Assembly (NCBI GenBank): GCA_947491945.1
Contig: CANLLN010000002.1
Span: 248,001 to 312,000, forward strand
DNA from: an uncultured Carboxylicivirga sp.
GTDB taxonomy: Bacteria > Bacteroidota > Bacteroidia > Bacteroidales > Marinilabiliaceae
Reading direction: 5' to 3'
DNA: 64,000 bases
The notes below the pieces were generated by a model, which did no database searches, was not told the origin of the DNA, and was given only the letters and a program-made list of their open reading frames with translations. The position numbers and the translations under genes are program-made. Within the stretch, counting starts at the first letter, position 1, and each line of letters opens with the position of its first letter. Positions 1 through 8,815 of the stretch are shown in pieces.

Positions 1-1854
1 TCCGGAAGCCGCATTCAGCCAGATGATCGGCCAGTTGGTTCCATTGGACATTTTACCAAAGGCCGTACGGGCAAAAGTTTCTCTCTGCGCCCACTTAAGC
101 TTTACCGCCAGTTCATCCATTGTAAAATCCGCTGCCACATCACCCGCTTCGGCAAAACGATAAGGCATTTGCGGTGCTATATCAAAATGAGTAAAGTAAA
201 GACCTCCTTTCCAATACTTGAGAAAACGAAACTCAGCACCACTGCGCCATCCCTTACTCAGATCCATGGTCTCAGTAAGGAAACGACTAAAACGCTCGCT
301 CGACATTGCCTTCACCCCATCCAAAAAGGCGTATGAACCCGTAGCATGTACATCATCCTGATAGCTCACAAAAAAACGATTTTCCTTATTCTCAAAGGGC
401 GTAAGCGATAAGCTAAGACCATACTTCTCGTCCTTATCGCCAAAACCGTAGGTAAAATATCCGCCGGTGGAAAAATAAGGCGACACCTCGGGGCTGGTAT
501 AGAGGCCCAACCCCAACTTAAAGCCCTCAAAATTATTATAATCAATCAGCTTGGATAGATTCAGCTGTAATTTACCAATTGGCAGATACCCCTTGATCAT
601 GGACACCTGCGTTTTTATCAGCGCATCCAGGTGATTTCGGCGACCGATACTGTCTAGGAATTGATAGGTTAACGAATCGCGCGCCGTGAGGGGTGAATAT
701 CGGAAACGTTCCAGATCCGGAGCATCCCGATCGCCCGAAAGATCTTCGAGCACAATATTATCAAACTCACTCGGCGAAAAGCTGGCCTGTGTATTAATGG
801 CTGTTACATAACTCTTTCCCTTACCTACAATAGGAAAAGGAAGACGCCGTGCAAGCCCGAGCCCTCCAAGCTGAAGGCTACTCTCCAGCTGCTTGGGAAA
901 CCATTTGCCATTGTTGGCAGGCTGATATTTTTGCCGAATAAACAGACGCATTCCATTTTCGGTACCGGTAGTAGTCGCAGACACCGTCTTGATAGCCATT
1001 GTGCGCCCGTCAATATGAAAAGCACCTGTTAAGCCTCTGAAATTGCGATCTCTTTGGGGACGATAAGTGATGTAAAACACTGTATCCCCCTGCTCGCTGT
1101 ACGTCTCCTGCAATATAAACTGATAGGCTCCCAAACCTGCCCGTGAGGCCGGGTTAAGATACGAATAACCCAAGAGCTTAATTGTCGGGTCGTAAAACGA
1201 AAAAGGTTGTAGCATAGCGGGAAAAGACGCCAGCAGGGGATCTTTCAAACCGCTCACTCGTCCCGAGATTACTCTCTCCTTACCCACCCCCTTTTTCAGG
1301 TGTTTCTTTTCTGATACAGACTCAAACAAAAATAAATAACTGTCGTTTTGAATGCCCAGAGAATCCTTTAATTCAGCACGCTCCTCTTCGTTGAGTACTG
1401 CAGGCCACTCAAAATCAAGGGTCATCTTATGGTACAGGATACAGCTGAAAGGCGCGTAATTATCGGGATTATGCAGATCCTTTTTCTCCACCACACCGCG
1501 CATAATAGCCAATGCGGGATTTTCTGAAGGCAGTACATCGACAGCTGCCAGACTGTATTTTTGAGGTTTCAGATAAATTACACCATCAGGCTGCAATTCA
1601 TCTATGGGAAGTACAAGAGGCGCATAACCAAGGCAGCTGAGCTTGAGTTCTTGCACATTTCGCCAGGTTCGTATTTCAAAGCGCCCATCGATATCAGTAA
1701 CAGTGCCGGCACCATCACCATACACAATATTCACAAAGGCGATCGGACTTTCCGTTTGTGCGTCTTCCACGCGCCCCCTAAGGTACTGCTCCTGCCCCCA
1801 AGTGATTAAATGGACATAGAAAAACACGAATAAGATCAGATAACGATGCATCAT
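1..1854 (-). CDS. DUF5686 / carboxypeptidase-regulatory-like outer-membrane protein, 3' end missing
   Basis: The gene starts at 1854 (two consecutive ATG codons) and is open for 618 codons to the window edge, so the C-terminus lies outside. It has a signal peptide of about 20 residues ending near Trp-Gly-Gln. A short carboxypeptidase-regulatory-like beta-sandwich follows (about residues 22-95, with GDGAGTVTDIDGRFEI). The rest is a long beta-rich body resembling the DUF5686 family: an outer-membrane beta-barrel protein of Bacteroidota with no settled function. It sits 114 bases downstream of the rluB-like gene on the same strand, behind that gene's terminator, so it is probably transcribed separately. 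Family assignment is by recognition of the overall pattern; no catalytic residues can be named. Confidence 0.75.
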   Translation of the reverse strand, partial: MMHRYLILFVFFYVHLITWGQEQYLRGRVEDAQTESPIAFVNIVYGDGAGTVTDIDGRFEIRTWRNVQELKLSCLGYAPLVLPIDELQPDGVIYLKPQKYSLAAVDVLPSENPALAIMRGVVEKKDLHNPDNYAPFSCILYHKMTLDFEWPAVLNEEERAELKDSLGIQNDSYLFLFESVSEKKHLKKGVGKERVISGRVSGLKDPLLASFPAMLQPFSFYDPTIKLLGYSYLNPASRAGLGAYQFILQETYSEQGDTVFYITYRPQRDRNFRGLTGAFHIDGRTMAIKTVSATTTGTENGMRLFIRQKYQPANNGKWFPKQLESSLQLGGLGLARRLPFPIVGKGKSYVTAINTQASFSPSEFDNIVLEDLSGDRDAPDLERFRYSPLTARDSLTYQFLDSIGRRNHLDALIKTQVSMIKGYLPIGKLQLNLSKLIDYNNFEGFKLGLGLYTSPEVSPYFSTGGYFTYGFGDKDEKYGLSLSLTPFENKENRFFVSYQDDVHATGSYAFLDGVKAMSSERFSRFLTETMDLSKGWRSGAEFRFLKYWKGGLYFTHFDIAPQMPYRFAEAGDVAADFTMDELAVKLKWAQRETFARTAFGKMSNGTNWPIIWLNAASG

Positions 1855-1910
1855 GGACAAGACAACTCAGTTTGGTTTAATTCCCGAATTTACAAAAAAC
1901 AGAATTGTAA

Positions 1911-1950
1911 ATAAAAAAATATCCCTTGCTCTCTTCACGAAAACAAGGGA
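1911..1950 (-). terminator. Rho-independent terminator of the rluB-like gene
   Basis: Read on the minus strand, TCCCTTG (1950-1944) and CAAGGGA (1928-1922) form a 7-bp stem with a 15-nt loop. The sequence TATTTTTTTATTT follows directly. It lies 19 bases past the stop codon of the pseudouridine synthase gene. Confidence 0.8.
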
Positions 1951-1968
1951 CGATATCATGCAAATATT

Positions 1969-2850
1969 TTATTTTAACATACCGGCCTTTAGGCGGGTAA
2001 TTTCTTTTGCAGTGAGGTAACGCCACTTACCACGCGGTATACGCTGCTTAGTTAATCCGGCAAAGTAAACACGATCAAGCTTCATTACCTTATAACCCAA
2101 GTGTTCGAACATGCGGCGCACAATACGATTACGTCCAGAATGAATTTCTATGCCCACCTGAGTTTTGTCTTCTTTCTCCACAAAACTGATGGCATCCGCG
2201 TGAATAGGCCCGTCATCAAGCGTAATACCGGCCGCCAATTGATCGAGATGACTGGCAAATACAGGCTTATCGGTAAATACGTGATAAATCTTTTTGGCAT
2301 TGTACTTGGGATGGGTCAGCATTTTTGTCAGATCACCATCATTGGTAAGAAGCAATAATCCAGTGGTTTGCTTATCCAATCGCCCAACAGGATAAATACG
2401 CTGCTCACAGGCATCTTCCACCAAGTCCATTACCGTAAGCTTGGCGTGCTTATCTTCCACCGTTGTTACGTACCCTTTGGGTTTATTAAGAAGTACATAA
2501 ATTTTTTCCTCAGGATTCAGCCTGTTACCCTTATAGCGAACGTCGTCTTTAGGGCTAACACTCACCCCTAACTGGGTAATCACCTTACCATTAACAGTTA
2601 TCTCCCCTTTAGCGATCAGCTCATCAGCATCGCGACGACTACAGATACCCGCATTGGCAATGTATTTATTCAAGCGCATTGTCTCCTTAACTACAGGCTC
2701 ATCCTCTTTTTTTTGTCGAACCGGCTTGCCTTCCGATCGTCCTGTACCAGTAAAACCGCCCTTCTTTATATGAGGCTTTTTATCACGACGCTCTTCGCGA
2801 CTGCCTTCAAAGCGTTTTCCGGGGCCTCTCCTATTTTGTTCTTTCTTCAT
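1969..2850 (-). CDS. rluB: RluB/RsuA-family 23S/16S rRNA pseudouridine synthase
   Basis: This 293-residue protein converts a uridine of ribosomal RNA to pseudouridine. Residues 1-55 are a basic, Lys/Arg/Gly-rich tail typical of Bacteroidota members. An S4 RNA-binding domain follows (about 57-105, RLNKYIANAGICSRRDADEL). The catalytic domain carries PVGRLDKQTTGLLLLTNDGD, where the Asp of GRLD is the catalytic residue, and GRNRIVRRMFEHLGYKV towards the C-terminus. The family (RsuA/RluB/E/F) is certain. RluB rather than RluE/F is inferred from the S4 domain and size. The start at 2850 is the first ATG in frame with the basic tail. It is followed by its own terminator. Confidence 0.9.
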   Translation of the reverse strand: MKKEQNRRGPGKRFEGSREERRDKKPHIKKGGFTGTGRSEGKPVRQKKEDEPVVKETMRLNKYIANAGICSRRDADELIAKGEITVNGKVITQLGVSVSPKDDVRYKGNRLNPEEKIYVLLNKPKGYVTTVEDKHAKLTVMDLVEDACEQRIYPVGRLDKQTTGLLLLTNDGDLTKMLTHPKYNAKKIYHVFTDKPVFASHLDQLAAGITLDDGPIHADAISFVEKEDKTQVGIEIHSGRNRIVRRMFEHLGYKVMKLDRVYFAGLTKQRIPRGKWRYLTAKEITRLKAGMLK

Positions 2851-3122
2851 TCTGTTTCTTCACATTGTTCACACACAAGATATTGCATGCGACTTCAATT
2901 AAAAATGCAAAGTTGATAAAAAAGCAATTAATAACAGCAGTTTAAGGAGAAAATAAATCCAATAAGCTCCATAAACTATGAACAAATGGAATAAAATTAC
3001 TTCGAAAGCATTTGAAAGACCATTATAATCAATTCGGCACTTTATAAAATGATTCGTAAGAGCACTTGGCTTTTAAAAAAATAACTAGCAAATTTGCATA
3101 CTTATACAAAAGCACTTGATTT

Positions 3123-4502
3123 ATGACACTGATTAAATCCATATCAGGAATTAGAGGCACAATAGGCGGTAGATCCGGCGATGGCCTCTCTCCACTAGAT
3201 GTTGTTAAATTTACATCGGCCTATGGTCAATGGGCCAAGCAACGCCATAATGGCAAACTAAAAGTTGTAGTAGGACGCGACGCTCGCATCTCCGGAGAAA
3301 TGGTTAAGAACCTGGTAATAGGCAGTCTTCAGGGATTGGGCATTGACGTGATTAACATTGGCCTGGCCACGACTCCTACCACTGAACTGGCGGTAACCGA
3401 AGAGAAGGCACAAGGCGGTATTATACTAACAGCCAGCCACAACCCAAAGCAATGGAACGCCCTAAAGCTTTTGAATGAGAATGGCGAATTTCTGACGGCA
3501 GCCGATGGTGCTGAGGTACTAAAGATAGCCGAAGATGAGAGTTTTGAATTTGCGCAGGTCGATGACTTAGGCCAGGTATGTGAGAAGGATAATTACACCG
3601 ATTACCATGTTCAGCACGTCCTGGATTTGAAAATGGTGGATGTTGAAGCCATTAAAAAAGCCAAGTTTACAGTCGCCATCGACTGTGTGAACAGCGTAGG
3701 AGGCGTAGCACTACCTCCACTACTAAAAGCCCTGGGAGTAAATGTTATTGAACTATACTGTACACCCAATGGTCAGTTCCCGCACAATCCGGAGCCCCTA
3801 CCCGAAAACCTCACTGAAATTTCAGCCCTTATAAAGGATAAAAAAGCAGATCTCGGATTTGTGGTTGACCCCGATGTGGATCGTTTGGCCATCGTTAACG
3901 AAGACGGCACTATGTTTGGCGAAGAATACACTTTGGTGGCCGTTGCCGACTACCTTTTATCAAAGCAGGTAGGCAATACGGTTTCTAACCTGTCCTCGTC
4001 GCGCGCCCTGGCCGATGTAACACGCAGCTATGGCGGGCAATATGAACCGGCTGCCGTGGGCGAAGTAAACGTAGTGGCCAAAATGAAAGCAAGCAATGCC
4101 ATTATTGGCGGCGAAGGCAATGGCGGTGTCATCTACCCCGAGAGTCACTATGGCCGCGATGCCCTGGTGGGTATCGGACTATTCCTGACTCACCTTGCCA
4201 AATCAGGCATGAAATGTTCCGAACTGAGAGCTAAATATCCTGCCTACTATATTTCAAAAAATAAAATTGAGTTAACACCCGAAATTGATGTGGATGGCAT
4301 TCTCAAAAGTATTGAAGAAAAATACAAACAGGAAGAAATCAACACCATCGATGGTTTAAAAATTGATTTTCCTGATAAATGGGTTCAACTGCGTAAATCA
4401 AATACTGAACCCATCATTCGCATTTATGCAGAAGGGAAAAGCACAGAAGCCGCTGAGCAGCTGGCAGAAACCATTATCAGCGACATAAAATCTTTAATAT
4501 AA
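3123..4502 (+). CDS. glmM: Phosphoglucosamine mutase
   Basis: GlmM interconverts glucosamine-6-phosphate and glucosamine-1-phosphate on the route to UDP-GlcNAc for peptidoglycan and lipopolysaccharide. The 459-residue protein has the four alpha-D-phosphohexomutase domains in order. The phosphoserine loop is TASHNPKQWNALK (Ser105), the magnesium loop DPDVDRL (about 250), the sugar-specificity loop GGEGNGG (about 328), and the C-terminal phosphate-binding stretch RKSNTEPIIRIYAEG. Bacteroidota GlmM is shorter and diverged from PGM/PMM, and the sequence GEGNGG favours GlmM over phosphomannomutase, although a dual specificity cannot be excluded. It is monocistronic, with a weak terminator after it. 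Confidence 0.88.
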   Translation: MTLIKSISGIRGTIGGRSGDGLSPLDVVKFTSAYGQWAKQRHNGKLKVVVGRDARISGEMVKNLVIGSLQGLGIDVINIGLATTPTTELAVTEEKAQGGIILTASHNPKQWNALKLLNENGEFLTAADGAEVLKIAEDESFEFAQVDDLGQVCEKDNYTDYHVQHVLDLKMVDVEAIKKAKFTVAIDCVNSVGGVALPPLLKALGVNVIELYCTPNGQFPHNPEPLPENLTEISALIKDKKADLGFVVDPDVDRLAIVNEDGTMFGEEYTLVAVADYLLSKQVGNTVSNLSSSRALADVTRSYGGQYEPAAVGEVNVVAKMKASNAIIGGEGNGGVIYPESHYGRDALVGIGLFLTHLAKSGMKCSELRAKYPAYYISKNKIELTPEIDVDGILKSIEEKYKQEEINTIDGLKIDFPDKWVQLRKSNTEPIIRIYAEGKSTEAAEQLAETIISDIKSLI

Positions 4503-4531
4503 TTTTAGATGTTAACATATTTTAACGTCAC

Positions 4532-4556
4532 GCCCGTATAAAAGCGGGCTTTTTTA
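4532..4556 (+). terminator. Weak Rho-independent terminator after glmM
   Basis: GCCCG (4532-4536) and CGGGC (4545-4549) form a 5-bp stem with an 8-nt loop, followed by TTTTTTAT. It is short but well placed, 30 bases after the stop codon. Confidence 0.6.
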
Positions 4557-4618
4557 TGCTCAAAAGTCTAATGTTTTAACTAAAATCGTAGTTGCTATAA
4601 TCCGCAGTAAATAAACTT

Positions 4619-5923
4619 ATGAAGAAAAAAAACATCATCATCCTTCTTGCCGCGATAATAACAGTGCTTGCCATTGCGCTGATACCGGGCAACAGCGATA
4701 CAGACAACTACCTTTACACCAAGGTGCAAAAAGGCGATTTCATTGCTCAGGTCTACAGTACCGGTCAGCTGCAAACAGAGAATTCGGAACTGATTGTTCT
4801 GCCCAAAGAGATGTCGAGCCGTAACATTGACCTATACGAAATAAAAGTATCCAGCATTGTTGAAGAAGGCACTGTGGTAGATTCGGGTGGTTATGTGGCT
4901 ACGCTTGACCATGCTGCCGTGGAGGAATTACGCACCAAGGCCGAAGACGAACTGGAGACCGCATTAAATGCTTATGAAGATGCCAAGATAGACACTAACC
5001 TAAATCTGAGTACGCTGCGCGATGAACTACTGAATGCCGATGTGGATCTGGAAGAGAAGAAACTGATTCTGGAACAGTCTATTTATGAGTCACCCGCAGT
5101 AAAACGACAGGCCAGCCTCAATGTGGAGCGCGCCCAACGCGATTTGGAGCAGAAAAAACGCAACTATAAGCTGAAACAGAAACAGGATGAATTCAAAGTC
5201 TTTCGTGCCTGGGAAAATGTAAAACGAAGACAGGACAAGGTGGATGACATTGAGAAATTGTTTAACGTACTGGATGTAAAAGCTCCCAAGCCGGGAATGG
5301 TTATATACAGCTACGACCGCTTTGGCAAAAAAATAAAAGCAGGTTCCAGCATTATTAGATGGAGGCCTCAGATAGCTGAACTACCCGACCTTAGCACGAT
5401 GCTCTCCAAAACCTTTATCAACGAAATTGATATCTCCAGGATAAAAGTGGGCCAAAGGGCACAGATAGGCATTGACGCCTTTCCCGAGAAAAGCTTTCAG
5501 GGCGTGGTAACCAGTGTGGCCAACATCGGTCAGGTAATTCCCAACGGTGATGCCAAGGTATTTGAAGTTTCCATCAAAATTGAAGGCACTGATCCGGATT
5601 TGCGGCCGGCCATGACCACGAGTAACATCATTCAAACAGCGCAGCTCACCAATGTGCTTTATGCACCCCTGGAATGCATCTTCAGCAACGACACCCTGAG
5701 CTATGTTTTTATAAAAGAAGGCAACGACTACCGAAAACAAATTATACAGCCTGGCATCAGTAACGAAAATCAGATTCAGTTGCTCAATGGCGTGATGGAG
5801 GATGAGATATTGCTAATGAACCAACCCGTTGATGCCGATAAAAAACCCTTTGAAGGCATGGCTATTTATGAGCGTATAAAAAATGCCGAAACAGATACAC
5901 TGAACACTGAATCAAACAACTAA
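4619..5923 (+). CDS. HlyD/MacA-type periplasmic adaptor (first copy)
   Basis: This is a 434-residue membrane-fusion protein that would bridge an inner-membrane permease and a TolC channel. A single N-terminal membrane helix (residues about 5-22) precedes a biotinyl-lipoyl-like segment with VEEGTVVDSGGYVATLDHAA. A long charged coiled coil follows (about residues 100-215, rich in Glu/Lys/Arg), then the second lipoyl half (VKAPKPGMVIYSY) and a beta-barrel domain (INEIDISRIKVGQRAQIGID). It is the first gene of a four-gene operon: 9 bases separate it from the permease. It is clearly paralogous to the adaptor at 8816-10066, sharing the pattern EIDI..I..GQ....IDAFP and MTTSN.I. The substrate is unknown. 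Confidence 0.87.
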   Translation: MKKKNIIILLAAIITVLAIALIPGNSDTDNYLYTKVQKGDFIAQVYSTGQLQTENSELIVLPKEMSSRNIDLYEIKVSSIVEEGTVVDSGGYVATLDHAAVEELRTKAEDELETALNAYEDAKIDTNLNLSTLRDELLNADVDLEEKKLILEQSIYESPAVKRQASLNVERAQRDLEQKKRNYKLKQKQDEFKVFRAWENVKRRQDKVDDIEKLFNVLDVKAPKPGMVIYSYDRFGKKIKAGSSIIRWRPQIAELPDLSTMLSKTFINEIDISRIKVGQRAQIGIDAFPEKSFQGVVTSVANIGQVIPNGDAKVFEVSIKIEGTDPDLRPAMTTSNIIQTAQLTNVLYAPLECIFSNDTLSYVFIKEGNDYRKQIIQPGISNENQIQLLNGVMEDEILLMNQPVDADKKPFEGMAIYERIKNAETDTLNTESNN

Positions 5924-5932
5924 ATTCATACG

Positions 5933-7309
5933 ATGAGAAAATCTCCCCATCAGCTTTATCGGCGTTACTCGCACAATGTGCTGATCGCCTTTGAAGCCAT
6001 CCTCTCTAATAAAGTAAAGTCCTTCCTAACGGCACTGGGCATTATGTTTGGTGTGGCAGCCGTAATTAGTATGCTCGCCATTGGTAAAGGAGCGCAACAA
6101 GAGGTGCTTGAACAAATTAAACTAGTGGGTGTCAACAATATAATAATAACACCCAACGACCAATCTATTGAGGCCAATGGACAAACCGGTGAGGACAGCG
6201 ATCAGAAAAAGAAATTTTCACGCGGTCTGCATCAGATGGATGCCCGCGCCATATTGGAAAATATCCCCACGGTAAAAACCGTTAGCCCGGTGGTTTCGCT
6301 CAGCTACCATGCCATTAAGGAAGGTAAGAGCTACCCGGTGACGCTGGAAGGAGTATCCACCGATTATTTTAGCATGCTTAATATTACCCTCGACAAGGGT
6401 AAACATTTTAGTCACCAGCACAGCGACAAAGGCCTGCCGGTATGTATTATTGGTGATAATATCCGCCGACGTTTTTTTAATCAGCGTAATCCCGTAGGGC
6501 AATACATCAAGTGCGGACAGGTATGGCTACAGGTGATTGGCACCATTGCTAAGCGCGACTTTACCACATCTGCTTCAGACGAGATGGGTATCAGCAGCAG
6601 CGATAACACCATCATCATTCCCATTAAAACCATGCTCATGCGTTTTAAAGACCGAGGCACCATCAATCCTGAATTAATGGATAATATGGCCGGAGGAGGT
6701 GCCCGGTTTTTCATGGGTGGTAACCCCGACGAGGAAGGAAACCAGCCATCGGGTAAAACACAGAATCAGCTCGACAAAATCATTGTACAAGTGGAAGATA
6801 CTGAGCATCTATCAGCCACTGCCGATGTGATCAAACGCCTGATACTGCGCCGCCATGCCAACATCTACGATTTTGAGGTAACCGTGCCGGAACTACTCCT
6901 TAAACAGCAACAAAAAACGAACGAAATATTTAATATTGTGCTGGGAGCTATCGCCGGTATCTCCCTAATTGTTGGAGGAATCGGCATTATGAATATCATG
7001 CTGGCCTCGGTATGGGAACGGATACGCGAAATTGGCACGCGACAAGCCATTGGTGCATCGCGCAAAGATATCATTGTACAGTTTCTGGCCGAGTCCATCC
7101 TCATCAGTATATCGGGCGGCCTTATTGGCATTTGCCTGGGGGTGTTGCTGGCACACCTGATACACCTGATGGCTGACATTAAAACCATTGTTTCCTTCTT
7201 CTCTGTTATTGTGGCCTTTGGCGTATCGGCCACCGTGGGCATCATCTTTGGCTATATACCTGCCAAAAGCGCTGCCACGCAAGATCCTGTTGAATCCTTA
7301 AGACATTAA
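5933..7309 (+). CDS. MacB-like ABC transporter permease (FtsX family), no ATPase domain
   Basis: The 458-residue protein is the membrane subunit of a type VII ABC (MacB/LolCE-like) system. One membrane helix at about 27-55 (VKSFLTALGIMFGVAAVISM) is followed by the MacB periplasmic core domain (about 60-300). Three C-terminal helices of the FtsX domain follow (about 335-455, GGIGIMNIMLASVWERIREI). Typical E. coli MacB fuses an ATPase to its N-terminus; here it is separate, and no ATPase gene lies in the operon. It sits between an adaptor and a TolC gene with gaps of 9 and 3 bases, so the four products very likely form one tripartite machine. Cargo could be a peptide, lipid or antibiotic; nothing here decides. 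Confidence 0.88.
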   Translation: MRKSPHQLYRRYSHNVLIAFEAILSNKVKSFLTALGIMFGVAAVISMLAIGKGAQQEVLEQIKLVGVNNIIITPNDQSIEANGQTGEDSDQKKKFSRGLHQMDARAILENIPTVKTVSPVVSLSYHAIKEGKSYPVTLEGVSTDYFSMLNITLDKGKHFSHQHSDKGLPVCIIGDNIRRRFFNQRNPVGQYIKCGQVWLQVIGTIAKRDFTTSASDEMGISSSDNTIIIPIKTMLMRFKDRGTINPELMDNMAGGGARFFMGGNPDEEGNQPSGKTQNQLDKIIVQVEDTEHLSATADVIKRLILRRHANIYDFEVTVPELLLKQQQKTNEIFNIVLGAIAGISLIVGGIGIMNIMLASVWERIREIGTRQAIGASRKDIIVQFLAESILISISGGLIGICLGVLLAHLIHLMADIKTIVSFFSVIVAFGVSATVGIIFGYIPAKSAATQDPVESLRH

Positions 7310-7312
7310 ACT

Positions 7313-8812
7313 ATGCGATATATTATCTATCTATTACTGCTAATAAACTGCCTTAGTGGCAAAGCACAAACAACACCTGACCTCTCGCAGCAATCCATGC
7401 AGCTAACGCTCAACGAAGCCATACAAATGGCCAAGCTGCAGTCGCTGTCCAGCTTCCGCCACAAAAACATGTACCTGGCAAGCTACTGGGATTTTCGAAG
7501 CTTTAAGGCTTCACAATTACCCGGACTGCGACTCAACGCAAAACCCATAGACTATAGTCACTCCTTATCCCTCGAGTATATTTCCGACGGATCATACCGC
7601 TATGTGGGTCGCGAAACACTATCATCGTCACTGGGATTGGCCATCCAACAAAACGTTACTTTTACAGGTGGTGAACTGAGCGTAACCTCGGACCTAACAA
7701 GGCTTCAACAAAAACGCGATGGCAAAAACTCAATCGAATATAACTCGGTTCCGGTCAGCATACGCCTCACACAACCCCTTAATGGCTATAATAAATTTAA
7801 GTGGCAGTCTAAGTTAAAGCCGCTGGAATTTGAACAGGCAAAAAAGCTATTTCTATCCGAAATGGAAGCCTTGTCAAAACATACGGTACAAATCTTTTTT
7901 GAAGCTGTGGCTGCCCAAATTGACCTTAAAATAGCATCTACCAACCTGGCTAATGCCGACACGCTATATAATATTGGGCGTGGCCGTTTTGAAATAGGAA
8001 CCGTAACGCAGGATGAACTGCTTGACCTGGAGCTAACCTATCTGAATGCCAAAATGTCTAAAACAATGGCGGAGGTGACCTTAAAACAGTCACGCAACAA
8101 GCTGAACTCATTTCTGGGTTTCGACAAAGATCTTATCATCATGCCCCTTATACCGGATGAAATACCCGGGCTGAAAGTAAATGCTGACCGTGCGCTGGAA
8201 ATGGCCAAAGAAAACAATCCTGAAATACTGGCGCTGGAGGCTCAACTTATTGAGGCTAACCGGAAGGTGGCATTTACCCGATCAACCAGTGGCTTAAGTG
8301 CTGCCTTAAGTGCCAATATCGGCATCAATAAACAGTCCGATGAAATGAATAAGCTATACCGACCGCCCTTCAACGATGATCGGGGTTTAGGCATCAGCCT
8401 GAATGCTCCCATCATTGACTGGGGTACCCGTCGCGGACAAATTCAGATGGCCAAATCAAACAGACAGGTGACTGAGGCAGTGGTAAAGCAGGAACTCATC
8501 GACTTTGAACAGGATGTAATCATGGACATTCTGCAGTTCAACCTACAGGAAGAGCAAGTGATGATATCGGCCAAGGCCGACACGGTAGCACAACTAGGAT
8601 ACAACGTTACCAAACAGCGCTTTATGATTGATAAAGTAGATGTAATCAAGCTGAATGCGGCCCGTAACTCGCTGGATAATGCAAGACGAAAATACATCAT
8701 TGCCCTTTCGGATTTCTGGCGCGGATATTACGCCATACGGGAGATTACCCTCTTCGATTTTGAGCGCAACGAATCCCTGATTAAATCACTCGATTATCTT
8801 CTTGAAAACTAA
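7313..8812 (+). CDS. TolC-family outer-membrane channel protein
   Basis: This 499-residue outer-membrane efflux protein has a signal peptide (about residues 1-18, ending at GKAQ). Two OEP repeats follow, rich in long amphipathic helices, with characteristic segments LTLNEAIQMAKLQSL and SLNAPIIDWGTRRGQIQMAK; the second is the usual P.(F/W/D).G.R. turn. It would provide the trimeric exit duct for the adaptor/permease encoded on either side. Translation is probably coupled: 3 bases separate it from the permease stop codon, and 3 bases from the next start. Confidence 0.9.
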   Translation: MRYIIYLLLLINCLSGKAQTTPDLSQQSMQLTLNEAIQMAKLQSLSSFRHKNMYLASYWDFRSFKASQLPGLRLNAKPIDYSHSLSLEYISDGSYRYVGRETLSSSLGLAIQQNVTFTGGELSVTSDLTRLQQKRDGKNSIEYNSVPVSIRLTQPLNGYNKFKWQSKLKPLEFEQAKKLFLSEMEALSKHTVQIFFEAVAAQIDLKIASTNLANADTLYNIGRGRFEIGTVTQDELLDLELTYLNAKMSKTMAEVTLKQSRNKLNSFLGFDKDLIIMPLIPDEIPGLKVNADRALEMAKENNPEILALEAQLIEANRKVAFTRSTSGLSAALSANIGINKQSDEMNKLYRPPFNDDRGLGISLNAPIIDWGTRRGQIQMAKSNRQVTEAVVKQELIDFEQDVIMDILQFNLQEEQVMISAKADTVAQLGYNVTKQRFMIDKVDVIKLNAARNSLDNARRKYIIALSDFWRGYYAIREITLFDFERNESLIKSLDYLLEN

Positions 8813-8815
8813 GCG